NCBI GenBank assembly: GCA_020025475.1
Contig: JAHHSA010000033.1
Span: 1 to 16,359, forward strand
Direction: 5' to 3'
Source of the DNA: Oscillibacter sp.
GTDB taxonomy: Bacteria; Bacillota; Clostridia; Oscillospirales; Oscillospiraceae
Length of the DNA stretch: 16,359 nt
Shown piece by piece: positions 1 through 6,715 of the stretch (within the stretch, counting starts at the first letter, position 1; each line of letters starts with the position of its first letter). The notes beneath the pieces were generated by a model, which saw nothing but the letters and a program-made list of their open reading frames with translations, searched no databases and was not told where the DNA came from. The position numbers and the translations under genes are program-made.

Positions 1-89
1 TTATGGGGCGAGGGTGTTCCTCTTTATCCGACGAGCATTGTGCGGTATTGCCCTATATTCATTTTACATATTGCAAAGGAGTCATCCAT

Positions 90-1385
90 ATGCTGTACGA
101 GAATTTAGCGTTGAATGAGCGGGGGCACCTCACCATCGCGGGATACGATGCTTCAAAACTTGTTGCCCAGTTTGGGACTCCGCTTTTCCTCGTGGATGAG
201 GCTGTTATCCGCCGTCAGTGTCGGACCTATCTCACGGCAATGCAGGAAAGTTTCCGGCAGGGATCTTTTCCGCTGTACGCTAGTAAGGCACTTTCCTGCA
301 AGGCCATATACCGACTCATGGCTGAAGAGGGGATAGGGGTGGATGTGTCATCCGCTGGAGAATTGTATACCGCCCGAGCAGCAGGTTTTCCCATGGAACG
401 GATCTACTTCCATGGGAATAACAAGACGGACGCAGATATCCGCTTTGGCATTGAGTGCGGTGTAGGCTGTTTTATCTGCGACAGTGAGGATGAACTTTTG
501 GTCGTTGATCGGCAGGCACAGGACCTGGGCACCTGCCAGAAAATCATCCTTCGTTTAACGCCGGGGATTGATCCTCATACTCACGAAAAAATAAACACTG
601 GCCGCATTGACTCCAAGTTTGGTGCAGCCATTGAGACTGGACAGGCGGAGAAATTGGTGCAGCTGGCCCTACGCTTATCTCATGTGGAGCTGCTGGGATT
701 CCACTGCCACATTGGTTCTCAAATTTTTGACCACAAGCCTTTCTGCGATGCTGCGATTCTCATGGTGGACTTTATTGCGGAGATGAGTTCCCACTACGGC
801 TACAAGACAAAGGTTCTGGATTTGGGAGGAGGCATGGCCGTACGGTATGCAGAGGGAGACCCCGTGATCGATTATGGTAAAAATATTCGCCACATCGGTA
901 TCCTGATTCGAGAAGCCTGCGCCAAAGCCGGAGTGGAGGAACCGATTGTCCTTATGGAGCCGGGACGCAGCATCGTTGCTGCCGCTGGAATCACCCTTTA
1001 TACGGTGGGAAGTATCAAGAAAATCCCGGGATTCAAAAACTATGTTTCTGTAGATGGTGGCATGACAGACAATCCACGTTACACGCTCTATGGGTCTGCG
1101 TACACGGTCCTTGCAGCTGACAACATGAATGCCAACCTGGATTTCTGCTGCACGGTAGCAGGCCGCTGCTGCGAGAGTGGTGATCTTATTCAGGAGAATG
1201 TGCTGCTGCCAGAGATGCACCGGGGTGATCTGCTGGCCGTCTTGACCACTGGCGCTTACAATTACTCTATGGCGTCCAATTATAACCGTGTGCCACGTCC
1301 ACCGCTGGTATTTCTGGGGGAAAATGGCCCTTGGACAGCAGTACGCCGGGAGACGCTGGACGATATGATAAAATTGGATCTGTAA
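90..1385 (+). CDS. lysA: Diaminopimelate decarboxylase
   Basis: This PLP enzyme (fold type III) decarboxylates meso-diaminopimelate to L-lysine, the last step of lysine synthesis, in the cytoplasm. The 431-residue product is a normal length for LysA. Visible motifs are YASKA with the PLP-binding lysine near residue 66, HCHIGSQ, the glycine-rich LDLGGG, EPGR, the CESGD segment that supplies the active-site cysteine of the partner subunit, and GAYNYSMASNYN near the C-terminus. The start at 90 was chosen because AAAGGAG (75-81) lies 8 nt upstream; the reading frame is open further upstream, but that stretch has no ribosome binding site and no family similarity. The gene converges on rnpB. I see no strong terminator of its own on the plus strand. 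Ornithine/arginine decarboxylases of the same fold are the alternative, but the CESGD context favours LysA. Confidence 0.95.
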   Translation: MLYENLALNERGHLTIAGYDASKLVAQFGTPLFLVDEAVIRRQCRTYLTAMQESFRQGSFPLYASKALSCKAIYRLMAEEGIGVDVSSAGELYTARAAGFPMERIYFHGNNKTDADIRFGIECGVGCFICDSEDELLVVDRQAQDLGTCQKIILRLTPGIDPHTHEKINTGRIDSKFGAAIETGQAEKLVQLALRLSHVELLGFHCHIGSQIFDHKPFCDAAILMVDFIAEMSSHYGYKTKVLDLGGGMAVRYAEGDPVIDYGKNIRHIGILIREACAKAGVEEPIVLMEPGRSIVAAAGITLYTVGSIKKIPGFKNYVSVDGGMTDNPRYTLYGSAYTVLAADNMNANLDFCCTVAGRCCESGDLIQENVLLPEMHRGDLLAVLTTGAYNYSMASNYNRVPRPPLVFLGENGPWTAVRRETLDDMIKLDL

Positions 1386-1483
1386 CATTTTCGCTTGTGA
1401 GAACTGTTAAGTGAAAACAGGTCATCATACTCGTGAAATGTACCCTGTTCAACATCTGATTGTGGTCATGGAAAACAAGAAAA

Positions 1484-1511
1484 CCGCCAAAGCACAAAAG
1501 TGCTTTGGCGG
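1484..1511 (-). terminator. Rho-independent terminator of rnpB
   Basis: A perfect 12-bp stem (CCGCCAAAGCAC with its complement) closes an AAAA loop. Read on the minus strand, the stem is followed by a T-rich run (TTTTCTTGTTTT). The plus-strand side has no T-run, so it serves rnpB and not lysA. Confidence 0.85.
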
Positions 1512-1550
1512 CAAACCCATCGGCGTGTTCCGCTTCAAGGCTGTATCAAT

Positions 1551-1894
1551 GCGAGTAAAACTATAAGCCGGGTTCTGTATTTGACAGTCATCTATCTCGA
1601 CGCACTGTTGCCAGTACGCTCAAGCCACCCCGGGAGCGGTCGGGCCAACCAATTGCTCCCATACCGGTGTTGCTCCGAATAGAGTTTACAGCGATGGACA
1701 CTTCCGAGCCATCGAGTGCGCTCTTACCGCACCTTTCCACCCTTACCAACGCAAGCGCTGGCGGTATTTTTCTGTTGCACTTTTCCTGAAGTCGCCTTCG
1801 GCGGGCGTTACCCGTTATCCTTGCCCTGTGGAGCCCGGACTTTCCTCATGGACGACCTTTCGGTCTGCCCACGCGACTGCCTGTCTTACTCGCT
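1551..1894 (-). ncRNA. rnpB: RNase P RNA
   Basis: This is the catalytic RNA of RNase P, which removes 5' leaders from tRNA precursors together with the RnpA protein. On the minus strand the sequence shows the conserved 5' core GAGGAAAGUCCGGGCUCCAC (complement of 1828-1847), the central GGUAAGAGCGCAC element, AGAUAGAUGACUG, and the 3' core ACAGAACCCGGCUUAUA (complement of 1562-1578). The terminal helix P1 is visible as GCGAGUAA at the 5' end pairing with UUACUCGC at the 3' end (complements of 1886-1893 and 1551-1558), which sets the mature ends within a few bases. A 344-nt length fits bacterial RNase P RNA; class A is likely but not proven by eye. It lies between lysA and murD, has its own promoter and terminator, and is transcribed against lysA and away from murD. 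Confidence 0.95.
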
Positions 1895-1899
1895 CATCT

Positions 1900-1928
1900 A
1901 TTTTACAGGATGTGAAGGGGAATGTCAA
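1900..1928 (-). promoter_or_regulatory. Sigma-A promoter of rnpB
   Basis: On the minus strand a consensus TTGACA (complement of 1923-1928) is followed after 17 nt by TAAAAT (complement of 1900-1905). Transcription is predicted to start near 1893-1894, exactly at the 5' strand of RNase P helix P1. The near-consensus boxes fit a highly expressed stable RNA. Confidence 0.85.
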
Positions 1929-1974
1929 CGGAAAGAATCAGAATAAAAGGAAAGGAGAAAAATCCTGCCCGCCG

Positions 1975-2003
1975 TTGTAAAATCTATTTCCATGCGGTAT
2001 AAT
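1975..2003 (+). promoter_or_regulatory. Sigma-A promoter of murD
   Basis: TTGTAA (1975-1980) is followed after 17 nt by a perfect TATAAT (1998-2003), predicting a start near 2010 and a leader of about 45 nt. It lies back to back with the rnpB promoter: the two -35 boxes are 47 nt apart. Confidence 0.75.
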
Positions 2004-2056
2004 TTCCAAAGTATGAATCCATCGTGTCTGCGATGTCATGGATAAGGAGCGAACTC

Positions 2057-3433
2057 ATGGAATTTGAGGAATATCTGCAATCTCTGCAAAATAAAACCGT
2101 GGCAGTCATTGGAATCGGCGTCAGCAACAAGCCTCTGGTGGAGCTGCTGCTCTCCCGGGGGATTGCAGTGACCGCCTGTGACAAAAAGAGCCGGGAAGCT
2201 CTGGGCGATTTGGCGGCGGAACTGGAGCACAAGGGTGCGAAGCTGCGTCTGGGTGAAACCTATCTGTCAGATCTGACAGAGGATGTGATCTTCCGCACCC
2301 CTGGTATGCGGCCGGATCTTCCTGAGCTGGTGGCTGCGGTCAAACGGGGCAGTGAACTGACCAGTGAAATGGAAGCCTTTTTTGAAGTCTGCCCCTGCAC
2401 CACCATTGCAGTGACTGGCAGTGACGGAAAGACGACGACCACCACGATCATCTCTGAACTATTGAAGTTGGCAGGGAAGACCGTCCATGTGGGTGGAAAC
2501 ATTGGACACCCGCTGCTGCCGGAGACCGCCTCTATCCGCAAGGAGGATGTGGCTGTTCTGGAACTGTCGTCGTTCCAGCTGATGACCATGACCCACAGCC
2601 CGCATATAGCTGTGATTACCAATCTATCACCCAATCATCTGGATGTTCACAAGGATTATCAAGAGTATATTGCTGCAAAGGAAAATATCTTTACACACCA
2701 GTCAACACAAGATATTGCTATTTTTAATGCCGACAATTCCGTCACGGCGGAACAGGCTGGCCGGGCATTGGGCCACGTTCGTACCTTTTCCCGGAAAACA
2801 GAGCCTGCCGACGGCGCATTCCTCCGGGGAAACGCTGTGATGGTCCGACGGGACGGTGCGGAACGGCAGGTCATGACGGTAGAGGACATCAAGCTGCCCG
2901 GTGTTCATAATGTGGAGAACTACCTGGCTGCTATCGCAGCTGTAGATGGGCTGGTACCGGATCAGATGATTCAGAAGTTTGCCCGGACCTTCGGCGGTGT
3001 GGAGCACCGGATTGAGCTGATCCGTACACGCAAGGGTGTGCGTTGGTTCAACGATTCCATTGCCTCCAGCCCTGCCCGCACGATCGCTGGACTGAATTCG
3101 TTCCGCGAGAAGGTAATTCTGATTGCTGGTGGTAAGGATAAGGGCATCTCCTACGATGACCTTGGTCCTGCGGTCAATGAGCATGTGAAATTCCTGATCC
3201 TCTGCGGCGCTACTGCGGGAGTGATTCGGCAAGTGACGGAACAGGCCTCTAACTACAGCGGCTTGGAGATTGTGGATGTGGAGGATTACCATCAGGCAGT
3301 TGCCCTGGCTGACAGCTGGGCTCAGGAGGGAGATGTGGTCATCTTATCTCCTGCCAGCACCTCCTTTGACCATTTTGCCAACTTTATGGAGCGTGGAAGA
3401 GTCTTTAAGGAGATTGTCAACGCGCTGGAATGA
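2057..3433 (+). CDS. murD: UDP-N-acetylmuramoyl-L-alanine--D-glutamate ligase
   Basis: MurD is a cytoplasmic Mur ligase that adds D-glutamate to UDP-MurNAc-L-alanine in peptidoglycan precursor synthesis, using ATP. The 458-residue protein has the three Mur domains: an N-terminal Rossmann part with GIGVSNKPL (19-27), the ATPase part with P-loop GSDGKTTT (121-128), SSFQL (171-175), NLSPNHLDVH (189-198) and the lysine expected to be carbamylated at 208, and a C-terminal part with EHRIE (316-320), NDSIASSP (332-339), GGKDKG (358-363) and SPASTSFDHFANF (431-443). The P-loop reads SDGK where TNGK is usual, and NDSIASS replaces NDSKATN; I recall both as common in clostridial MurD. ATG 2057 was chosen because AAGGAG (2044-2049) sits 7 nt upstream; an in-frame ATG at 2033 and a GTG at 2024 have no ribosome binding site. 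It has its own promoter. Confidence 0.95.
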   Translation: MEFEEYLQSLQNKTVAVIGIGVSNKPLVELLLSRGIAVTACDKKSREALGDLAAELEHKGAKLRLGETYLSDLTEDVIFRTPGMRPDLPELVAAVKRGSELTSEMEAFFEVCPCTTIAVTGSDGKTTTTTIISELLKLAGKTVHVGGNIGHPLLPETASIRKEDVAVLELSSFQLMTMTHSPHIAVITNLSPNHLDVHKDYQEYIAAKENIFTHQSTQDIAIFNADNSVTAEQAGRALGHVRTFSRKTEPADGAFLRGNAVMVRRDGAERQVMTVEDIKLPGVHNVENYLAAIAAVDGLVPDQMIQKFARTFGGVEHRIELIRTRKGVRWFNDSIASSPARTIAGLNSFREKVILIAGGKDKGISYDDLGPAVNEHVKFLILCGATAGVIRQVTEQASNYSGLEIVDVEDYHQAVALADSWAQEGDVVILSPASTSFDHFANFMERGRVFKEIVNALE

Positions 3434-3441
3434 TCCTCATA

Positions 3442-3469
3442 ATAAGTCCAACCCCTGTCTGCATAGAAT
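3442..3469 (+). promoter_or_regulatory. Candidate sigma-E-type sporulation promoter for yunB
   Basis: ATA (3442-3444), 17 nt, then CATAGAAT (3462-3469) fits the ATA-N16-18-CATANNNT pattern of the mother-cell factor sigma-E. The predicted start is only about 15 nt before the yunB start codon, with the GGGTGAGG ribosome binding site between. B. subtilis yunB belongs to the sigma-E regulon, which supports the reading, but the -35 element is very short. Confidence 0.45.
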
Positions 3470-3489
3470 AGCGGGAACGGGGGTGAGGG

Positions 3490-4200
3490 ATGGTGTGGAG
3501 ACGGCGTTTCTATCTGCGCGGGCCCGGTACGAACCACCGCAGGCAGGTGCGCCTGGCAGCGCTGTTTCTGGCAGGATCACTTCTGGTCATGGCAACTTTT
3601 GCCGCCATGCGGCTAAAACCGCTGCTGGAGAAAATGGCCACAGCCAATGTTTCCAGCACAGTGACTCGTGTGATCTCGGATGCTGTGGATGCGGCAGTTC
3701 GTCAGGGGGAGATTCAGTATCTGGATCTCATCTCCTTTGAAAAAGATCAGGAGGGACACATTACAGCCCTTCACAGCAATATGGCTGCATTCAACCGGCT
3801 GCAGTCCATGATCCTGGACATGGTGGTGGAGCGGATCGGAGAGGTCTCCTCCAGAGAACTGTCGATCCCTCTCGGGAACTTGACGGGCTCTGCGCTGCTG
3901 GCAGGCAGGGGACCCCGGATTCGGGTTCGCATGGAGTCGATGGGCTCCTCTACAGCCCGGTTTGAAAATGAATTTCTCTCTGCGGGAATTAACCAGACAA
4001 AGCACCAGATTGTCCTGCATGTCGATGTCTATGTGACGATTTTTCTGCCGGGGATGTCTACGGCGACCAAGGTCTCCAATGCTATTACCGTGGCGGAGAC
4101 TGTGATTGTGGGCACCGTACCGCAGACCTATACGTATTTTGCAACGGACCCGGCATCCTTTCAGGAGGATGCCAAAGACTATATGTTGAACAACAGTTGA
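3490..4200 (+). CDS. yunB: Sporulation protein YunB
   Basis: YunB is a conserved membrane protein of endospore formers, made in the mother cell and needed for efficient sporulation in B. subtilis; its molecular job is unknown. The 236-residue protein starts with a basic tail, then one membrane segment (about 21-41). The rest is the extracytoplasmic YunB domain with the family hallmarks GSALLAGRGPRI (133-144), SAGINQTKHQI (164-174) and AETVIVGTVPQTY (202-214). A GGTGAG-type ribosome binding site lies very close to ATG 3490; GTG 3493 would give better spacing, so the start may be off by one codon. It stands 56 nt after murD with a candidate sigma-E promoter between them, so it is probably transcribed separately during sporulation. 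Its presence says the host belongs to a spore-forming lineage. Confidence 0.93.
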   Translation: MVWRRRFYLRGPGTNHRRQVRLAALFLAGSLLVMATFAAMRLKPLLEKMATANVSSTVTRVISDAVDAAVRQGEIQYLDLISFEKDQEGHITALHSNMAAFNRLQSMILDMVVERIGEVSSRELSIPLGNLTGSALLAGRGPRIRVRMESMGSSTARFENEFLSAGINQTKHQIVLHVDVYVTIFLPGMSTATKVSNAITVAETVIVGTVPQTYTYFATDPASFQEDAKDYMLNNS

Positions 4201-4352
4201 CCGGCTATGGTTCCAGGAGGAGCTAGCAGTCCGGGTGCGTTTGGAACCGGAGATGCCGATCAATTCCCGCTGGAGCCATTGGACGACAGGGAATAAAGTC
4301 CTGCCTTTTTGAAAAAAATGAAAATCAAGCAATGATATTAGGTGGATAAAAT

Positions 4353-6341
4353 ATGGACAAAAAACAAAAAATCGATGAACTGGTCCGGCAGCTCAACGAG
4401 GCTTCTGAGGCCTACTATGGCGGGCAGGAGGAGCAACTGTCAAACTACGATTGGGACGCTCTGTTTGATAAATTGACGGTTTTGGAGAATGAGACCGGCT
4501 ACATCCGGGAGGACAGCCCAACCCATACGACAAGCTACTCCAGCAAGGAACTCTCCGACTCCGGTGACGGTGAGAAGGAGGCTCACGAATATCCGGCGCT
4601 GTCGCTGGCGAAAACGAAAAAAGTGGAGGACCTGCAGAAGTGGGCTGAGGACCGTGATATCTGGCTGAGCTGGAAGCTGGACGGCCTGACACTGGTTGTC
4701 ACCTATGACGGCGGCAAGCTGACCAAGATTCTGACTCGCGGAAATGGTATCATTGGCACCAATATTACCTACATGCAGGGCGCCATCAAAGGCATCCCTC
4801 TGACAGTGGCGGACCAGGGTCATCTGGTTGTCCGGGGCGAGGCAGCCATTTCCTATACGGATTTTGAGATGATCAACGACACCCTGGATGACGCTGATGA
4901 CAAGTATGCCAATCCCCGGAATCTGGCCTCCGGCACGCTGGCGCTGGATAAAGCCAACCTGGATAAGGTGAGGGAGCGGAATGTGACCTTCAACGCCTTC
5001 ACGCTGGTACATGCTGACCAGGACATTGTTTCCTGGGGAAAGCGGATGGACTATCTGGATCAGCTTGGTTTCATTACTGTGGAGCGGCAGCGTACCTGTG
5101 CAGCAGAACTTCCTGCTGATGTGGAACAGTGGACCGTGAAAGTGGACAATGGCGAAATGGACATTCCGGTGGACGGCTTAGTGATTACCTATGATGATAC
5201 CGCATATGCCGCCACCGGCAGTGTCACCGGACACCATGCCACCCGTGCGGGCTTCGCCTACAAGTGGGAGGATGTCTCCGCCCAGTCCATGCTGGACCAC
5301 ATTGAGTGGTCCTGTGCTGCCTCCAACATTACCCCTGTGGCTGTGTTTGAGCCGGTGCAGCTGGAAGGGACCACTGTTTCCCGTGCCTCCCTCTGCAACA
5401 TCAGCGAGCTGGACCGTCTTGGCATCGGTGCCAACGGCAAGACGGTGCTGGAAGTCATCAAGGCCAATAAGATCATCCCCAAGTGTATTTCCGTGGTTCA
5501 GGCGGAGGGAACGGTGGAAATTCCGGAACAATGCCCCGTCTGTCACGAGAAAACCGAAATCCGCATTGGCAAAAACAGCGGCGTTAAAACCCTGCGCTGC
5601 ACCAATCCAGAGTGTCCTGCCAAGCATTTGAAGCGATTCTCCCGATTTGTCAGCAAAACTGGTATGGATATTGACGGGCTTTCCATTGAAACGCTGAAGG
5701 CATTTGTCAATCAGGGCTTCATTCACGAGTTTGCGGATATTTATCAGCTGAAGAACTATGAGGGCACCATTGTGGAAATGGATGGCTTCGGAAAAAAGTC
5801 CTGCGATAAGCTGCTCTCTGCCATTGAAAAGAGCCGCTCTGCAAACCCCGTCAACTTCATTTTTGCCCTGTGCATCCCCATGATCGGGATTGATGCCGGC
5901 AAAAAAATCATTGCTGCCATTGGTACAGATGGTTTTACTGCCAGGGTGGAGGCAGGGGAGGCCTTTGACGATATTGATGGGATCGGTTGTGAGAAGTCTG
6001 CAGCCATCATTGACTGGTTTGCCGATCCACGCAATCGGAGCATCTATGAGAATCTTCTGCGGGAAATCAAGCTGGATCACGTCGAGCCCAAGACTCAAAC
6101 AGGGGGGAAGTGTGAAGGAAAGACCTTTGTCATCACCGGTGATGTTCATCACTTCGCCAATCGGGACGCCTTTAAACTATATGTGGAAAGCGAAGGCGGT
6201 AAAGTGACCGGAAGTGTCTCCCAAAAGACCAACTACTTGGTGAATAATGATTTGGAGTCTGCCTCCTCAAAAAACCGCAAAGCAAAGGAACTGGGAATCC
6301 CCATTCTCTCTGAAGAGGACTTCTTAACAATGTTCCAGTAA
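4353..6341 (+). CDS. ligA: Divergent NAD-dependent DNA ligase (LigA family)
   Basis: It should seal nicks in duplex DNA by NAD-dependent self-adenylation, ligation of the kind needed in replication and repair. The domain order over 662 residues is complete: Ia region with YY and YDWDALFDKL (21-41), adenylation domain with KLDG (108-111, Lys108 the AMP-accepting residue), RGE (161-163), NPRN (187-190) and AYKW (302-305), an OB fold with TPVA (327-330), a four-cysteine zinc finger (394, 397, 416, 421), helix-hairpin-helix repeats (about 440-580), and a BRCT domain (about 585-662). Several near-invariant positions differ: TRGNG replaces TRGDG (128-132), DGLVIT replaces the DGVV-K motif (274-279, lysine lost), and CAASN stands where VGRTG is usual before TPVA. 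AGGTGG (4340-4345) lies 7 nt before ATG. It may be a second, accessory ligase; no pcrA is adjacent. The family is certain, the activity is inferred. Confidence 0.9.
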   Translation: MDKKQKIDELVRQLNEASEAYYGGQEEQLSNYDWDALFDKLTVLENETGYIREDSPTHTTSYSSKELSDSGDGEKEAHEYPALSLAKTKKVEDLQKWAEDRDIWLSWKLDGLTLVVTYDGGKLTKILTRGNGIIGTNITYMQGAIKGIPLTVADQGHLVVRGEAAISYTDFEMINDTLDDADDKYANPRNLASGTLALDKANLDKVRERNVTFNAFTLVHADQDIVSWGKRMDYLDQLGFITVERQRTCAAELPADVEQWTVKVDNGEMDIPVDGLVITYDDTAYAATGSVTGHHATRAGFAYKWEDVSAQSMLDHIEWSCAASNITPVAVFEPVQLEGTTVSRASLCNISELDRLGIGANGKTVLEVIKANKIIPKCISVVQAEGTVEIPEQCPVCHEKTEIRIGKNSGVKTLRCTNPECPAKHLKRFSRFVSKTGMDIDGLSIETLKAFVNQGFIHEFADIYQLKNYEGTIVEMDGFGKKSCDKLLSAIEKSRSANPVNFIFALCIPMIGIDAGKKIIAAIGTDGFTARVEAGEAFDDIDGIGCEKSAAIIDWFADPRNRSIYENLLREIKLDHVEPKTQTGGKCEGKTFVITGDVHHFANRDAFKLYVESEGGKVTGSVSQKTNYLVNNDLESASSKNRKAKELGIPILSEEDFLTMFQ

Positions 6342-6350
6342 CACTGCCAG

Positions 6351-6386
6351 ACAGCCGCCTCCACTCTGTGGGGACGGCTGTTTTTC
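6351..6386 (+). terminator. Rho-independent terminator of ligA
   Basis: ACAGCCG (6351-6357) pairs with CGGCTGT (6375-6381). After one mismatch the stem continues inward through CTCCAC and GTGGGG with one G-T pair, and a T-run follows (6381-6385). It lies 9 nt after the ligase stop codon. Confidence 0.85.
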
Positions 6387-6486
6387 ATGCAGATACAGAT
6401 TAACAAAAGGATGCGGTTACCTTGCACAAATTTACTGAGATCATTTCGGCAGCTGCTTGTCCGTTGTTTCAGAGCGTAGAAGTGTA

Positions 6487-6515
6487 TGTGGACATTTTTT
6501 TAAAAATTGTCCACA
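6487..6515. repeat. Inverted repeat, possible operator
   Basis: TGTGGACA (6487-6494) and its exact complement TGTCCACA (6508-6515) are separated by a 13-nt run of T then A, so the spacer is nearly self-complementary too. It lies about 80 nt upstream of the -35 box of the transporter promoter. It could be a repressor or activator site or a weak bidirectional hairpin; no regulator can be named. Confidence 0.5.
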
Positions 6516-6595
6516 ATAATTCAAATTAACGTCTTGTATTCAATTTTAAAGGATCGTTTTTTGTAAATTGTGCACGAGAGATGGATAAAATTTTC

Positions 6596-6624
6596 TTGAC
6601 TAAAGCGTTGAAATATTTTATACT
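6596..6624 (+). promoter_or_regulatory. Sigma-A promoter of the OPT transporter
   Basis: TTGACT (6596-6601), a 17-nt spacer, then TATACT (6619-6624). The start is predicted near 6631, leaving a leader of about 85 nt before the GTG start at 6716. Confidence 0.8.
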
Positions 6625-6715
6625 GAAATAGCTGTGTCCAAGAAAATGTATATATACAGCCAATGTGTATATTTTCAGAGATCACAGGTAAAATTCATAA
6701 GAGGGAGAAATTACT

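Larger units (their letters stand above)
6387..6715. other. Long regulatory intergenic region before the OPT transporter
   Basis: About 330 nt without a supported gene, AT-rich compared with its neighbours. It holds a perfect 8-bp inverted repeat (6487-6515), a near-consensus sigma-A promoter (6596-6624) and a roughly 85-nt leader with two hairpin-forming stretches. A 29-codon ATG frame at 6387 has no ribosome binding site and is not credible. Confidence 0.7.

Noticed and set aside
3..89. N-terminal extension of lysA by 29 codons
   Set aside because: No ribosome binding site at the upstream start, while AAAGGAG is well placed for ATG 90 and LysA proteins begin there.
675..1388. A 237-codon minus-strand frame opposite lysA
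   Set aside because: Coding shadow of a clear diaminopimelate decarboxylase; no ribosome binding site or family similarity.
1716..1946. A plus-strand open frame of 76 codons
   Set aside because: It lies across the RNase P RNA gene, whose conserved cores and terminal helix explain the sequence.
5178..6152. A 324-codon minus-strand frame opposite ligA
   Set aside because: Antisense shadow: the plus strand has the complete domain order of an NAD-dependent ligase.
6387..6476. A 29-codon ATG frame after the ligA terminator
   Set aside because: No ribosome binding site, no recognisable pattern and a basic random composition.
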